Part shown: in pieces, positions 19,651 through 30,275 of the stretch
Position numbering within the stretch: the first letter of the stretch is position 1
Layout of the letters: each line of letters begins with the position of its first letter
Assembly (NCBI GenBank): GCA_003427395.1
Contig: BFEA01000141.1
Span: forward strand, 2,413,686-2,451,366
Direction: 5' to 3'
From: Chara braunii
Taxonomy: Eukaryota > Streptophyta > Charophyceae > Charales > Characeae
DNA length: 37,681 bases
Program-made: the position numbers and the translations under genes
Notes under the pieces: model-generated
The model's input: the letters and a program-made list of their open reading frames with translations, nothing else
What the model was told of the DNA's origin: nothing
Database searches by the model: none

Positions 19651-20654
19651 TGGAAGGAAAATGAACAGAAGCGAGATGACAATATTCAGATTGCACAATC
19701 ACATTGAAAGCCAAATCATATCACAGTGTTCAGAAAGCAGCATTGCACCGATATAACACCAATGGAGAATCGTGGCACTGAAAGTCAATGTCAATGAGAG
19801 CTTGCTCTCGCCACCACCAACATATGTATCCAGTCTCTATCTCCCAACTTGGCGCTCGGCGCCCAGCCTACTCCCTACACAGCTACAACTATCCTACTAA
19901 TTGACAATGCAACTGTTGATGTCAGCAGCCTCCGAAGTACTTGAAGATGTCGCCCATGCAGACATCACCAATACCAGGTATGTGCCCTCACATCATCATC
20001 ATCATCATCATCCTTCTCTCTCTCTCTCCCTTGTCTCTCTCCCATGTCTTCCCATTGTACAACAGAAGACCACCCCTGCGCCTCACTGTACATCCAAGCC
20101 CGCCAGCTATGGAGGCCGGGCCATGGCGCTGCCCTCAGCAGCGCCCTGCTCTCTGCACGACCGCACATGCTTGCACCTCGCCGCCTAGCGCTAGCAGTAG
20201 CCCACGAGCTTCAGCTCCAGCAGCGCTGCCGCCAGCATGCGAGTGCCCGAATGCCTGACCAGGCAGCGAGCTCTTCCCTATATGGAAAGGGCTGGCCTGC
20301 CTTCGCAGCCTGGCTGGCCTGGGCCTGGGCCCAGAAGCTTCCGGTAGGCCCCAGGATGCTGCGCCTCTGGTGCAGCTAACTGGGCCTCATTCGGTTGGGC
20401 CTCCCAACTGTCTGTGTATGAGGCTGCGAATCTCGTCCAGGGCCTGTCCTTTCGGAAGAGCCTGGAAGGCCGTGGAATTTCCTTGCTTCTCGGCCTGTGT
20501 TTTCCTCAACCAACTGGCGCGACGAAACTGCCTGGATCCCAAATACGAAATTGACAGCTGAGGGCCTCTCGTAATGTGTTGGGCCCGCCTTCACTTAGGG
20601 CGGGCACAGATGCAACAGGGGCCCTTAGGCCTGCCGAGGACCCAGATCCTCGCA
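19651..20654 (-). repeat. Putative ~1-kb 3' LTR of element B
   Basis: It lies just after the polypurine-like GGAGGAGGGA (minus strand, 20666-20657) that follows the end of pol, and on the minus strand would start TGCGAGGATC and end TTTTCCTTCCA. The equivalent region in C is 28763-29770 and is followed by a primer-binding-site-like sequence, which supports the 3' edge. The start is inferred from the polypurine tract only, and the right end of the element does not begin the same way beyond a shared ATGCGAGGAT. It contains a CAT trinucleotide run (19993-20011). Confidence 0.4.
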
Positions 20655-20735
20655 TTCCCTCCTCCTGTACTTCGATAGTCCTCTGAGAAGATCCTCGCAT
20701 TCCCTCCGACTGTACTTCGATATTCCTCTGAGAAG
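20646..20735. repeat. 45-bp tandem duplication over the putative polypurine tract
   Basis: Units 20646-20690 and 20691-20735 both start ATCCTCGCATTCCCTCC and end CTCTGAGAAG. Element C has a single unit at the matching place (about 29762-29806), so the duplication arose in B. Confidence 0.85.
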
Positions 20736-20739
20736 TCTT

Positions 20740-21515
20740 CTATTCTGCGGGCATCTTCCCTTTGAGATCTTTTTCGTAGCCTGCAATGACTTGAGGTGCA
20801 GCTCTCATGAGTTCTTCTTCGGTGAACCACCGATCTTCGCTGGGATCCAGATGATGTCTGAATCTGACCCGGTATTGCACTTTTGGCTTAGGAGGGCGGC
20901 CTCTGCCCGGTGGTCGATGACCGCTTCGCCATCCATGGTTGGGGGCAGCATTGACCGTCTGGAGGGAAACTTTGCAGTTTCTGCGAAAGGTGCCAGCATC
21001 GATGTGTGAAAAACAGGGTGTGTCCGTAGATGAGGTGGGATGCGAATCACACAAGAAGGTCCATCCACCTGTTTCCCCACCATGTCTAGGACCTCCCTGG
21101 GACCAAAATATTGTGGCATTAGTTTCCTAGATATTCCCATTTCCTGTCCCAATTCAGATGACTTTACCCATACCCTTTCCCCTACTTGAAAGTTAGAAGG
21201 CCGTCTATGTTTATTATCAGATGCAATCATAGCATCCTGAGATTTCCTCATGTGCTCAACGGTCTGCTGTAACATCTGTTCGTATGTGATAGCAAATTCT
21301 ATGCTACCAAGTGTTGCAGTAGCCTGTTTTTCAGGTAGTAGGAAATCGAGGGCGGAACGGGGCTTCCAACCAAGATGCAGTTGGTTGGGAGTCATGCCAG
21401 TAGTACTATGTACTGCATTGTTGTACAGGCTAGCGACGAGAGGTAGTTTCTCGTCCCAGTCATCCTGGCTTGGCTTAATGTAGTGCCGTAGTAGATGCTG
21501 CACTACTCTGTTCAT
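20740..21515 (-). pseudogene. Element B integrase C-terminus and chromodomain-like module
   Basis: The frame from 21515 begins just after the catalytic Glu region (MNRVVQHLLRHYIKPSQDDW) and runs through MTPNQLHLGWKPRSALDFLL and GERVWVKSSELGQEMGISRK, the integrase C-terminal barrel. A 37-base deletion (compared with C) between GTCGA repeats shifts the frame near 20925. The chromodomain-like segment then continues in the frame of 21054-20740: QYRVRFRHHLDPSEDRWFTE followed by APQVIAGYEKD. Such modules bind methylated histone tails or chromatin and guide insertion. Confidence 0.75.
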
Positions 21516-22787
21516 CTCTTCCGCCTGTCCATTTTACTCGGGGTGATTCCCTAATGTCATTTGCAGTCTGGTTCCTATCTGTTGGGCAGTGTTCTGCCAC
21601 AATTCGCTCGTAAAGCGAACATCCCAATCGCTGACGATAGACTTAGGTAAACCAAAGTCCCGTACCCAGTTGTCCATGAACAATCTGATGAGATAGTCGG
21701 TTTTAGCAGTCTCAGGCATAGCGATCAGTCTTGCATACTTAGAAAAGCGGATTGCTATAACGAAGATGCGTCTTTTTCCAGACCTGCTGGTCACAAGAGT
21801 ATCCATGAAGTCCATGGAGACACTCTGACCAGGACCTTCAGGAATCGGCAAGGGCTTGATGAGCCCAAGCGGAGCCTGAGTTCTAGGTTTGTCACGTTGA
21901 CAGACCTAACAGGTTTCAACATACTTCTTGGCATCTTCAATCATAGAAGGCCACCATAATTTTTGTATTAAGTTAGCTAAAGTTTTCCTAAAACCGAAAT
22001 GACCAGTTGCATCGTGACATTCCCCTAAAAATAAACTACACAAAGACTCACTATTGGGAACACACAGTCTTTTATTCCCTGCCTTTTCAAGAAACAGCAA
22101 GCCATCTACCATCATAAATTCGTCAGAAGTTACCTTATCCTTCTCTTTGAACTTACGGATGATCGTAGACATAACTGCATCTTGTTGGTAGGCCTCCACC
22201 AAAGATCGAGTTAGATCATTAGATACGCCGAATTCATTCACTAATGCGCCCAGATAATCTACCCGACGTGAAAGTGCATCAGCTACCTTGTTGTACTCTC
22301 CCTTGATAGGATCAAGTTGATAGTCACCCATGTCTATCACGTGTATCCATCTCTTGAGTGCGTATGAGAGTACCGGTTGTGTTTTGATCCAGCGCAAGGT
22401 CTTATGGTCAGATCTTACATAGAAAAATCTGCTAAGGAGATAGTGTCTCCGGTGGACCACCGCTCGGTACAGGGCATAGAGCTCACGTTCATAAGTAAAC
22501 CTAGCTAGTTTCTGAGATGGCATCTTTTTACTCATATACTCAATCGGTCTCAACTTTGGCCCCTCCTTTTGTGCAAGGACTGCGTCAATGCCATATTGGC
22601 TGTCGTTTGTGGTCCCAACAAAGGGTTTATCAGGATCAGGAAGTTTGAGGACTTCATAGTGAGTCAGAGCGTACTTTAGTTGCCTGAAGGCCGCCTCACA
22701 CTCTTCAGTCCACTCCCAAGGGGTGTCAAGTCGAGTTAGATCTGTTAATGGGGAAGCTATAGTACTATAGTTCTTTACAAACAACAA
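21516..22787 (-). pseudogene. Element B RNase H and integrase
   Basis: One 293-codon frame (22787-21906) covers the end of RT, RNase H and the integrase HHCC finger. The RNase H start reads GTTNDSQYGIDAVLAQ, where C keeps TTDASQYGIGAILAQ, so the first Asp is lost in B. The Glu in FTYERELYAL and YNKVADALSRR are kept. The finger LGECHDATGHFGFRKT retains both His, with one Cys before and one after a TAG near 21906. The core (21851-21534) has SMDFMDTL and SDWD with both Asp, then NHPE, a TAG, and NGQAEEMN with the Glu region. Only nonsense codons, not frameshifts, break it. Confidence 0.8.
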
Positions 22788-22901
22788 TAGTAGCCTGTCA
22801 TCCCCAAAAACGGTCTGACCTTAGTAACAGTCTAGGGTCTGGGGCAGTCACGTATGCTGGCCACCTTAGCATCATCAGACCTCAATCCCTCCGCTGAGAT
22901 T

Positions 22902-23561
22902 TCATGACCCAAAGTACAAGATCTTGGTGCGACAAAATTCGTATTTCTCCAAGTTAACCTTGTATTGGTGTTGTCTTAGGAGACCTAGCACAATTTTCAA
23001 GTGCTCAGTGTGCTCCTCTACAGTCCTACTAAAGATAAGAATATCGTCGAGGTACAAGCCGATAAACTTGTCTAAGTAATCATGAAATATCCGGTTCATT
23101 GCATGCTGGAACGTATCAGGTGCATTGCATAGGCCAAAGGGCATCACCACAAACTCGTACAAATCGTACCTGGTCTGAAATGCGGTTTTGTGAAGGTCCT
23201 CACATCTAATGGCAATTTGATGCTATCCGGACTTCATATCTATCTTGGTGAAGTACCGACATCCCTGCACTCTATCCAAAACGTCGTTGATGCGGGGTAG
23301 GGGCTCCGCGTTCTTAATGGTGATGGCATTGAGGCCCCTATAGTCAATGCACACCCTTAGGGTACCTCCCTTCTTTGGGACAAATAAGACTGGCGCACCG
23401 TAAGGGGAGGTACTAGGCCGAATCCATCCCTTTTCTGTGAGCTCCTTGAGCTGGCGGCGGAGCTCATCCAACTCCGCAGGAGACATCCTATAGATTTGTC
23501 CTCTAGGTACCTTACTACCTAGAACAACCACTATTCCATGGAACACCACCCTTTCTACCAC
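22902..23561 (-). pseudogene. Element B reverse transcriptase
   Basis: From 23561 the frame reads [31 protein letters not shown] and [10 protein letters not shown] (motif A with catalytic Asp). A TAG at about 23225-23223 replaces the Tyr kept in C. The same frame then continues with MPFGLCNAPDTFQHAMN and [12 protein letters not shown], both catalytic Asp kept. An extra A near 22913 relative to C shifts the frame at the LYLGHEIS motif. The first 290 bases lie in the tract identical with C. Confidence 0.8.
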
Positions 23562-23684
23562 GTCTGTGGGCTCCTCAAAAAGGTATGAATATGTTGCGAC
23601 GACTGATTCTATCTTTGGGGGTGTTTTAACGGCCTACCTTTTCTCAGAGACAAAAACTAGATACATGCCTTCCTCGCGATTCTG

Positions 23685-24164
23685 CTAGTAGTAGTTATAG
23701 AAAGAGGAAGCACACATGCAGCCGTAGTTCTCCACTCGATTGCTAGCCTTATACTTTTGTAGTCTAACGATCCTACCATTTGGCAACTTGTGTATCAACA
23801 CCTTCCTATCACAATCAAACTGAGGTTGCGCTACCTCGAGATAGTACATGCCTAGTAGCAAATCGAAGGGCAGTTCGTCGCTGACGAGGAATGAGATTTC
23901 AAGTCTCACTTCCCCTCCTCCATAAGAAAAGGAACAGACTACGTCCTTGACATAGTCTTTAACAATCATTTGGTGCTTGTTCGCTAGCGTAAAAGCTACA
24001 ACTCTGCTAAGTCGCTGCACTTGGTCCCCTAAGCGCAGTCTATCCACACAAGCACGACTGATGAAGTTTCGTGTAGAGCCTATGTCTGCGAAGGCGCCAA
24101 CTTTGCGGCCACCTACATCAACCTCTACCACGAAATGTTCACCCTTTGGACCTCTACTAATCAT
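23685..24164 (-). pseudogene. Element B aspartic protease
   Basis: A 159-codon open frame. The active-site segment is VGAFADIGSTRNFIS with Asp27 kept but Ile in place of the usual Ser/Thr of D(S/T)G. The second hallmark reads ELPFDLLLGMYYLEVA, where active elements usually have GMDWL. Everything between gag and RT lies in this position. The encoded protein is the same in element C at 32741-33220. Length is normal for a gypsy protease plus linker. Confidence 0.7.
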
Positions 24165-24429
24165 CGCCCAAGAGTCTCTGGGGTCCTTCCCTGACTACTC
24201 AATCTCTAGCTCTTCTAGGGCCTCAGACACATCTCTCGAACAGAGCGTCGGTGGGTCTGAATGTGTCTACGGGGCGATATGTGGGTCACTAGCCCTGGCC
24301 AACGCCTGAAGTGGGGAAGGTAACATTACCACTTCAGCGCGAGTAAGAGAGGCTAAAACTCCTACTGGCCCGAGGTGTTTCCCTGTAAAGTGCTCGCAGA
24401 AGCACTGCCAGGGTTCGATGATAGTCCCA

Positions 24430-26290
24430 CCACCGTTGGTGAGGGTACCCTCGTTAGGACTTTCTTGCCTCTGCATGTTCGGGACGTGTGGCCAAAGTTG
24501 CCACAATTCATGCACATACCCCTAGCGACTCAGTCCCTCCACACATACTCTAAGCCAAGTTTCACCCATGCGGGTGTTCCTTGGTCGCCCTGACCCGTAG
24601 ACCGGCCTACCTTCTTTTTCTCGGTCCCCCTAGCCTTTTCTTTGATAGGTGCCACGACTCCCCCATCCGAAGTCTCGCTGGCCCCATCGTGCTCTGTCTC
24701 CTCCCCAAGGTCTGGGAAGTCGTCAATTTCTGTTGCCCGACCATCGTGGTCGACGAACATAAGTTGACCTTTCTTCTTCCAGTCCTGGGGTAGTCTCTTC
24801 TTCCTACCATCTCCCTGACTCTGATGCGCAGATCCCGACTTGATCCCAACTTTGCCTCTATGTCTAAGGCCTTCTTGCTGAAGGAAGCGAAGTTGTGTTG
24901 TTTGACATAGGTCTCGTCTACCAGCTTTGTCCTAACCTCTGAAGGTAGACATCTAAGGTAATCCGTGAGGAGTACCTGCTGGTCATAGTGCACACCAGGT
25001 ACCACGAGCAGACGTTCTACGGTATATGTGAGCTCTCTAACATTCTTGTACCTTCTGGCACAAAGACTATCGATTGCGTTCGTGGCCTTTTGTGCCCCTT
25101 GAGGGTCACACAACCTATTGTACACGGACCGTACGAACTCTTCCAATGTCTGGGCCTGGGCCCAGGCATCGAAGTTCTTATCGTAGCCCTACTGCTGCAC
25201 TAGGACATTCAACCAGCGGGCTGCTGACCCCTCTAGGAAGGAGGCAACTACTACAACTTCTTGCTCCGACCTGGTAAGTTTGTGCCTCACATAGGTGGGC
25301 ACCGTCCTCACCCAGGTATCCAAGTCCTCATCCTTCTTCCTGTCACCAGAGAAAGGCTTAGGACTCAGCAAGGGTATTTTGGGTATCCACTTCATAGGCT
25401 GCATTGGCCCAGGAGATGGTTGCAGTGGCTGCATAGCCACGGAAACAGGTTGTTGCGCACTATCCTGGGTCTGGCTTGACAGTGGGACTGTGGCAACCAC
25501 TGTCGTCGATGGTACGGCTGACACTCTAGGACCGGACCACTAGTCGCCACATAACCACCTGGAGGGGCCATGCCAAACATAGGTGAGAATGACGGCCCTA
25601 CCGGCGACGACGTCACTGATGGACCCGCAACCGAAGGGGGAGCTACAGCAAACTGAGGCTGCCTCATCAGTGGACGAGGAGCCTGTAATGCAGCCAAAAT
25701 TCGTTTCTGGCCTGCCACTAGTTCAGCAAACACTTCCTGTTGAACAACCTGGGTCTCCGCCACACACAGGAGCGAATTCCACAGTGCTTGCATAGCGGGA
25801 TCTAATGTGGACTCATCTAGTGCTTCCAGCTTGCCTAGTTCCTGCAATCTACTACCTAGTCTAGCTTTTCTCATTATTGCTCTTCTTCTTCTCTCTGCTG
25901 CTTCATCCAACTGCCACTACAACTCGTCCTAAAGTTCTTCAACTTGGAGGATCATCCTGAAGTTCTTCAGCTCGGAGGATTTCATAATCCTCCGTCGTGA
26001 GTTGAGCCTGCTGGCTGACTTGCAAGCCAACACTCTGGCTAATGGAAGCCCGAGAACCACTCTGACTAACTCTTCACGAAGTGTCCTGTGAAGAGGCCTG
26101 CGACATGGTAGAGGAAGTAGCCATGGTTGTACCGGTGCTAGCTGTAATCCTACACCTAGCACTGGCCTCAGCCACCCTCGCTCTTCTTGCCGTTGTTCTC
26201 TACGAAAGTCAAAGGTCGACTGAGAGCAGTTCCACGAGTAGTCCTACGGTCGTCCACTAACGACTCCTCACTAGTGCTTGCATCACTCAT
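24430..26290 (-). pseudogene. Element B gag with intact CCHC zinc knuckle
   Basis: The capsid pattern is clear: KPFSGDRKKDEDLDTWVRTV, ASFLEGSAARWLNVLVQQ, a TAG, then TLEEFVRSVYNRLCDPQGAQ and SLCARRYKNVRELTYTVERL down to 24607. The zinc knuckle CMNCGNFGHTSRTC is encoded at 24514-24473 with all CX2CX4HX4C residues. The N-terminus (26290 down to 25929) begins MSDASTSEESLVDDRRT and loses about 48 bases relative to C near 26200. Several stops and frame changes make it a pseudogene. Gag would form the particle and bind the RNA. Confidence 0.75.
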
Positions 26291-26817
26291 GAGATACAGT
26301 GTGTGTGATCTAAACTAGAATCCACATTGAATCCTACCTCAACATGACACACAACCGATTATGATACACAACTAACTTCGGTCGGCCTGGACAGAAACAG
26401 TTAGGTGGTTAGGTGTCACCCAGTGGTAGATCCTACACGGAATATTAAATCTGTTTTTAGAATACTCCAATTATACAGATTGCAATGCAGCAAAGAATAT
26501 ACTACTCTATCTGCAGTTGTCTGCCAGTTGTTAGTCAAGTCCGTAACAACTAAATAATCAAAAAAATAAAAATAATGCTCGCTGCAGAAATGTATGTTGG
26601 ATGGCAGTTTATCTGATTAATGCCACCACGAACAGTTACCGGAATCCAACCCTTTCCCTGTATCCCTCTTGAGTAGTCACTTTGTGTCGACGTTCCTCGA
26701 CATCAGGTTGAGCAGCGTGTCTAAAGGTGTGCAATCCGGCCCACCACTGTACCCCAAGTCAACGTCGAACTTGCCAGCCATGCACATTATTTATCCTCGC
26801 ATGCAACGAGCCTTACA
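26291..26817 (-). other. 5' leader / terminal region of element B
   Basis: Noncoding sequence upstream of gag, shared with C (35369-35877) with substitutions and short indels. Its outer end on the minus strand is TGTAAGGCTCGTTGCATGCG. It may hold the 5' LTR. A short TGCAATCTG match to the left terminal region is the only internal similarity I saw. Confidence 0.5.
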
Positions 26818-26847
26818 CCCGGCTTGATCTGGCTGATCAGGAGGCAT

Positions 26848-27600
26848 TTAAACCACCAGTACCTCCGAGCCTGTTTTTGCCGACCCCGAATTTCACTGCG
26901 CTTCGAGTTTTGCCGAGCCTGGGTACCACTGTTTTCTTTCTGGTACTCTCACGGAAAGAACAGAACAAAACAAAACAAAAAAGAANAANAAAAGTTGCTG
27001 CCGTGAACCTCANAAAAAAAAAAAAAAAAAAAAAAAGGAAACAAAGCTTTGGCCGTGATTGCAGTTGTATACATTCTTAGAAGTGGTAGTGTGAGTCTAC
27101 CCTCAATGAGGGCATCTCAGCCCCGTGGCCAGGTTGTCAGATTCCAAAAAGAGAATAAAAGGGGGGGGAAATGGGCACATGGATCAAGCCGTGAAAATGG
27201 CTGGATACATTCCCCTAAGTGCCAGTGTGATGAGCCTTACAATCCTCTGACAAAACACAGTTTGAGCAGACCACGGACAGCTTGAGCAATTCACAGGCAG
27301 GGGACTCATAAGAAACACACGACCAAGAAAAAAAGAAAACAGTAACATTCAGAATGTGACCGCCTTACCTGTGAGGTGCATTCTGTGGAGGAAGATTGTG
27401 AGCACGGCCTCCTGGATTACCCAGCCCGACATCATTGCAGTAGAGAAAGCATTTTTTTTCCCCCTTTTTCCGTTCACTCACGGCACTATAAAATTCAGAT
27501 TTATGGGACATTGCCGACCCTATGTCCCACCCCCGAAAAGTTCGGGTACTGGCCAAGACATCGTAATTTCCCAACACTCGCAGAGGTACTGGTGGTTTAA
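26848..27600. mobile_element. 745-bp non-autonomous inverted-repeat element with TTAA flanks
   Basis: TTAAACCACCAGTACCTC at 26848-26865 is the exact reverse complement of 27583-27600. TTAA is present on both sides, consistent with a TTAA target duplication, leaving 745 bp (26852-27596). The termini agree with those at 12667-12824 apart from one base in about 20. The interior has no coding frame with a recognised transposase; it includes A-rich runs with three N bases (26986, 26989, 27013). It lies 30 bp right of the end of element B. Confidence 0.6.
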
Positions 27601-28328
27601 GGAGATCTCTCGTAACTCCTCAGGAATTATTTAACGTCGTAGACAGGACGACGATCACAGCCATAATCAACACCGAGTCCCCGCCAGAAATATTTAGAGA
27701 CAGTCTAGTAAGCGTTTGTTCAAAGGGTTGGCATGCCCTGCATGACCTCTATTGCGCAGCAGCAGAACCAAGGACTTGTGGCAAAGCACGCGTGTACTAG
27801 TCCCAGCGGGTTGGCATGGTGACCGTGACCCAAGTGCTTCGTCCAGGGCCCTTCAGAGGCGATGCCCGTCTCCCACCAGCTTGCCACCCAGGAAGAATGT
27901 TGACTCTTAAGGTTGAGCGCTCGCGACACCTCACATTGAGAGGACTCTCAAGACAAGACTCACTTCCCCACGGTAAGAAGCAATGAAGAGGGTATTTGTC
28001 CAAGGTTTTGCTATAATTGACTTTCTAGCCCCCTATTCTGAATGCCCCTCCTCCCCGGGTGCTGCAAGAGCGATTTTGTAAATGATGAGGGATTCAGACT
28101 AGGGATATGACGTTACACTACGATGGCCAGTTAATCCCCTCAGTTGAGGGCAATCAATGTTGCTCATCGGATTAATGATGTGTGCCTGCGTGACGATTCA
28201 GGTTATCACTCATGTTTATAGTAGGATGGACACGTGGCAAGGTTACATAACTCCTGTTTGTTTAAAAACTACCCCTCGCTGGACCCGGTTTCCAGCAGGT
28301 GTCGCTCCCCACCAATAGATGGAGCCTC
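27601..28328. other. No supported gene
   Basis: About 730 bp without recognisable coding or RNA features. Small open frames on both strands overlap and show no motif. Confidence 0.5.
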
Positions 28329-28382
28329 CCCGAGCATGCTAGTGGTGTCTGCCCTTATCAACACCCCTAGCATGCACTCGGG
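28329..28382. repeat. Long imperfect hairpin
   Basis: CCCGAG (28329-28334) pairs with CTCGGG (28377-28382), CATGCTAG (28335-28342) with CTAGCATG (28367-28374), and TGGTGT (28343-28348) with ACACCC (one mismatch), with a 2-base bulge and a 12-base loop. That is nearly 20 bp of stem. Confidence 0.65.
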
Positions 28383-28747
28383 TTGTTTCTAGGAAAAAAG
28401 AAAACAAAAAAAACACAAAAAGAGGATAGATAAGGAAGGAAGCTACGTACCTCATAATCTTGCCCCCAACCACAGATTTCTCACCGGCAACCTAATGTGC
28501 ATTTATGATCACCGGTCTTTGCCTCGGCACAACCAACAGAAGAATGTAGTTCCACCTCGGCTTAAATGCCACATCAGCGAGCTCTCATTATCCAGCATAC
28601 AATCCTAATGTCACCACATAGCTTCTTGGCGCCCCCACACGACCCTGGGTCGCCTACCGTTCAACGCCCAAGCCTTATCACTGCCCCACACCTCATGCGA
28701 AGCACCGAACAGCTATTGCGAAGAACCAATGAGCGCAGTTCGAACCC
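28383..28747 (-). other. Possible retroelement leader left of the primer-binding site
   Basis: Sequence that would follow the primer-binding site on the minus strand, where a retroelement untranslated leader is expected. No gag-like frame is visible and it does not match the leader regions of B or C. An open frame on the plus strand (28566-28868) runs across the element boundary and is not credible. Confidence 0.35.
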
Positions 28748-28759
28748 GCTCCGATACCA
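28748..28759 (-). promoter_or_regulatory. Primer-binding-site-like sequence (initiator tRNA-Met type)
   Basis: On the minus strand the element C terminus ends CCTTACA (28769-28763), then ATT, then TGGTATCGGAGC (28759-28748). The common plant LTR-retrotransposon primer-binding site is TGGTATCAGAGC, complementary to the 3' end of initiator tRNA-Met, and an ATT spacer after a terminal CA is usual. One base differs. The site lies on the outer side of element C, where host DNA would be expected. Confidence 0.6.
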
Positions 28760-28762
28760 AAT

Positions 28763-29770
28763 TGTAAGGAAAATGAACAGAAGCGAGATGACAATATTCA
28801 GATTGCACAATCACATTGAAAGCCAAATCGTATCACAGTGCTCAGAAAGCAACATTGCACCGATGTAACACCAATGGAGAATCGTGGCACTGAAAGTCAA
28901 TGTCAATGAGAGTTTGCTCTCGCCACCACCAACATATGTATCCAGTCTCTATCTCCCTACTTGGCGCTCGGCGCCCAGCCTACTCCCTACACAGCTACAA
29001 CTAGCCTACTAATTGACAATGCAACTGTTGACGTCAGCAGCCTCCGAAGTACTTGAAGATGTCACCCATGCAGACCATCGCCAATACCAGGCATGTGCCC
29101 TCACATCATCATCATCATCATCATCATCCTTCTCTTTCTCTCTCCCTTGTCTCTCTCCCACGTCTTCCCTTTGTACACCCAAAGACCACCCCTGCGCCTC
29201 ACTATACATCCAAGCCCGCCAGCTATGGAGGCTGGGCCATGGCGCTGCCCTCAGCAGCGCCCTGCTCTCTGCACGACCGCCCGTGCTTGCACCTCGCCAC
29301 TCAGCGCTAGCAGCAGCCCACGAGCTTCACCTCCAGCAGCGTTGCCGCCAGCATGCGAGTGCCCGAATGCCTGGCCAGGCAGCGAGCTCTTCCCTATATG
29401 GAAAGAGCTGGCCTGCCTTCGCAGCCTGGCTGGCCTGGGCCTGGGCCCAGAAGCTTCCGGTAGGCCCCAGGATGTTGCGCCTCAGGTGCAGCTACTAGGC
29501 CTCGTTCGGTTGGGCCTCCCAATTGTTTGTGTATGAGGCTGCGAATCTCGTCCAGGGCCTGTGCTTTCGGAAGAGCCTGGAAGGCAGTCGAATTTCCTTT
29601 CTTCTTGGCCTGTGTTTTCCTCAACCAACTGGCGCGACGAAACTACCTGGACCCCAAATACGAAATTGACAGCTGAGGGCCTCTCGTAATATGTTAGGCC
29701 CGCCTTCACTTAGGGCGGGCACGGATGCAACAGGGGGCCCTAAGGCTTGCCGAAGACCCAGATCCTCGCA
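28763..29770 (-). repeat. Putative ~1-kb LTR at the left end of element C
   Basis: Aligns with 19651-20654 of B, with substitutions and a longer CAT run. It follows a polypurine-like GGAGGAGGGA (minus strand, 29781-29772) and ends ACA next to a primer-binding-site-like sequence. The 3' edge is well supported by that junction; the 5' edge is inferred. Confidence 0.5.
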
Positions 29771-29810
29771 TTCCCTCCTCCTGTACTTCGATAGTACTCT
29801 GGGAAGTCTT

Positions 29811-30260
29811 CTATTCTGCAAGCATCTTCCCTTTGATATCTTTTTCATAGCCTGCAATGACTTGAGGTGCAGTTGTCATGAGCTCTTCTTGGGTGAACCA
29901 CCGATCTTCGCTGGGATCCAGATGATGTCTGAATCTGACCCGGTATTGCACTTTTGGCTTAGGAGGGTGGCCTCTGCCCGGTGGTCGAGGAACAGGCATC
30001 AGACGATGCTCCACGATTTCGTCGATGTCCACTTCGCCATCCATGGTTGGGGGCAGCATTGACCGTTTGGAGGGAAACTTCGCAGTTTTTGCGAAAGGTG
30101 CCAGCTTCGATGCGTGAAAAACAGGGTGTGTCCGTAGATGAGGTGGGATGCGAATCACATAAGAACGTCCATGCACCTGTTCCCCCACCATGTCTAGGAC
30201 CTCCCAGGGACCGAAATATTGTGGCATTAGTTTCCTAGATATTCCCATTTCCTGTCCCAA
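29811..30260 (-). pseudogene. Element C integrase C-terminus with complete chromodomain-like module
   Basis: A 149-codon open frame from the barrel region (LMPQYFGPWEVLDMVGEQVH) through VDIDEIVEHRLMPVPRPPGR and QYRVRFRHHLDPSEDRWFTQ to the terminal YEKDIKGKMLAE. It keeps the 37 bases missing from B, so it shows the ancestral link between integrase and chromodomain-like segment. Upstream, a TAG at about 30276 separates it from the integrase core frame. Confidence 0.75.
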
Positions 30261-30275
30261 TTCTGATGACTTTAC

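Larger units (their letters stand above)
19651..26817 (-). mobile_element. Ty3/gypsy chromovirus-type element B, decayed
   Basis: On the minus strand, from right: leader, gag with intact zinc knuckle, protease, RT, RNase H, integrase with HHCC and DDE motifs, chromodomain-like end, then a 1-kb terminal region. Both ends coincide with those of element C (28763-35877), which defines the unit. The right end reads CCTTACA (26811-26817) and the left end TGGAAGG (19651-19657), near-inverted termini; in C the left end is TGTAAGG. The two terminal regions are not obvious copies of each other, so a matching LTR pair is not shown. Lesions include a TAG in RT, a 1-base insertion at the end of RT, TAGs in the integrase and a 37-base deletion before the chromodomain. 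Confidence 0.85.
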
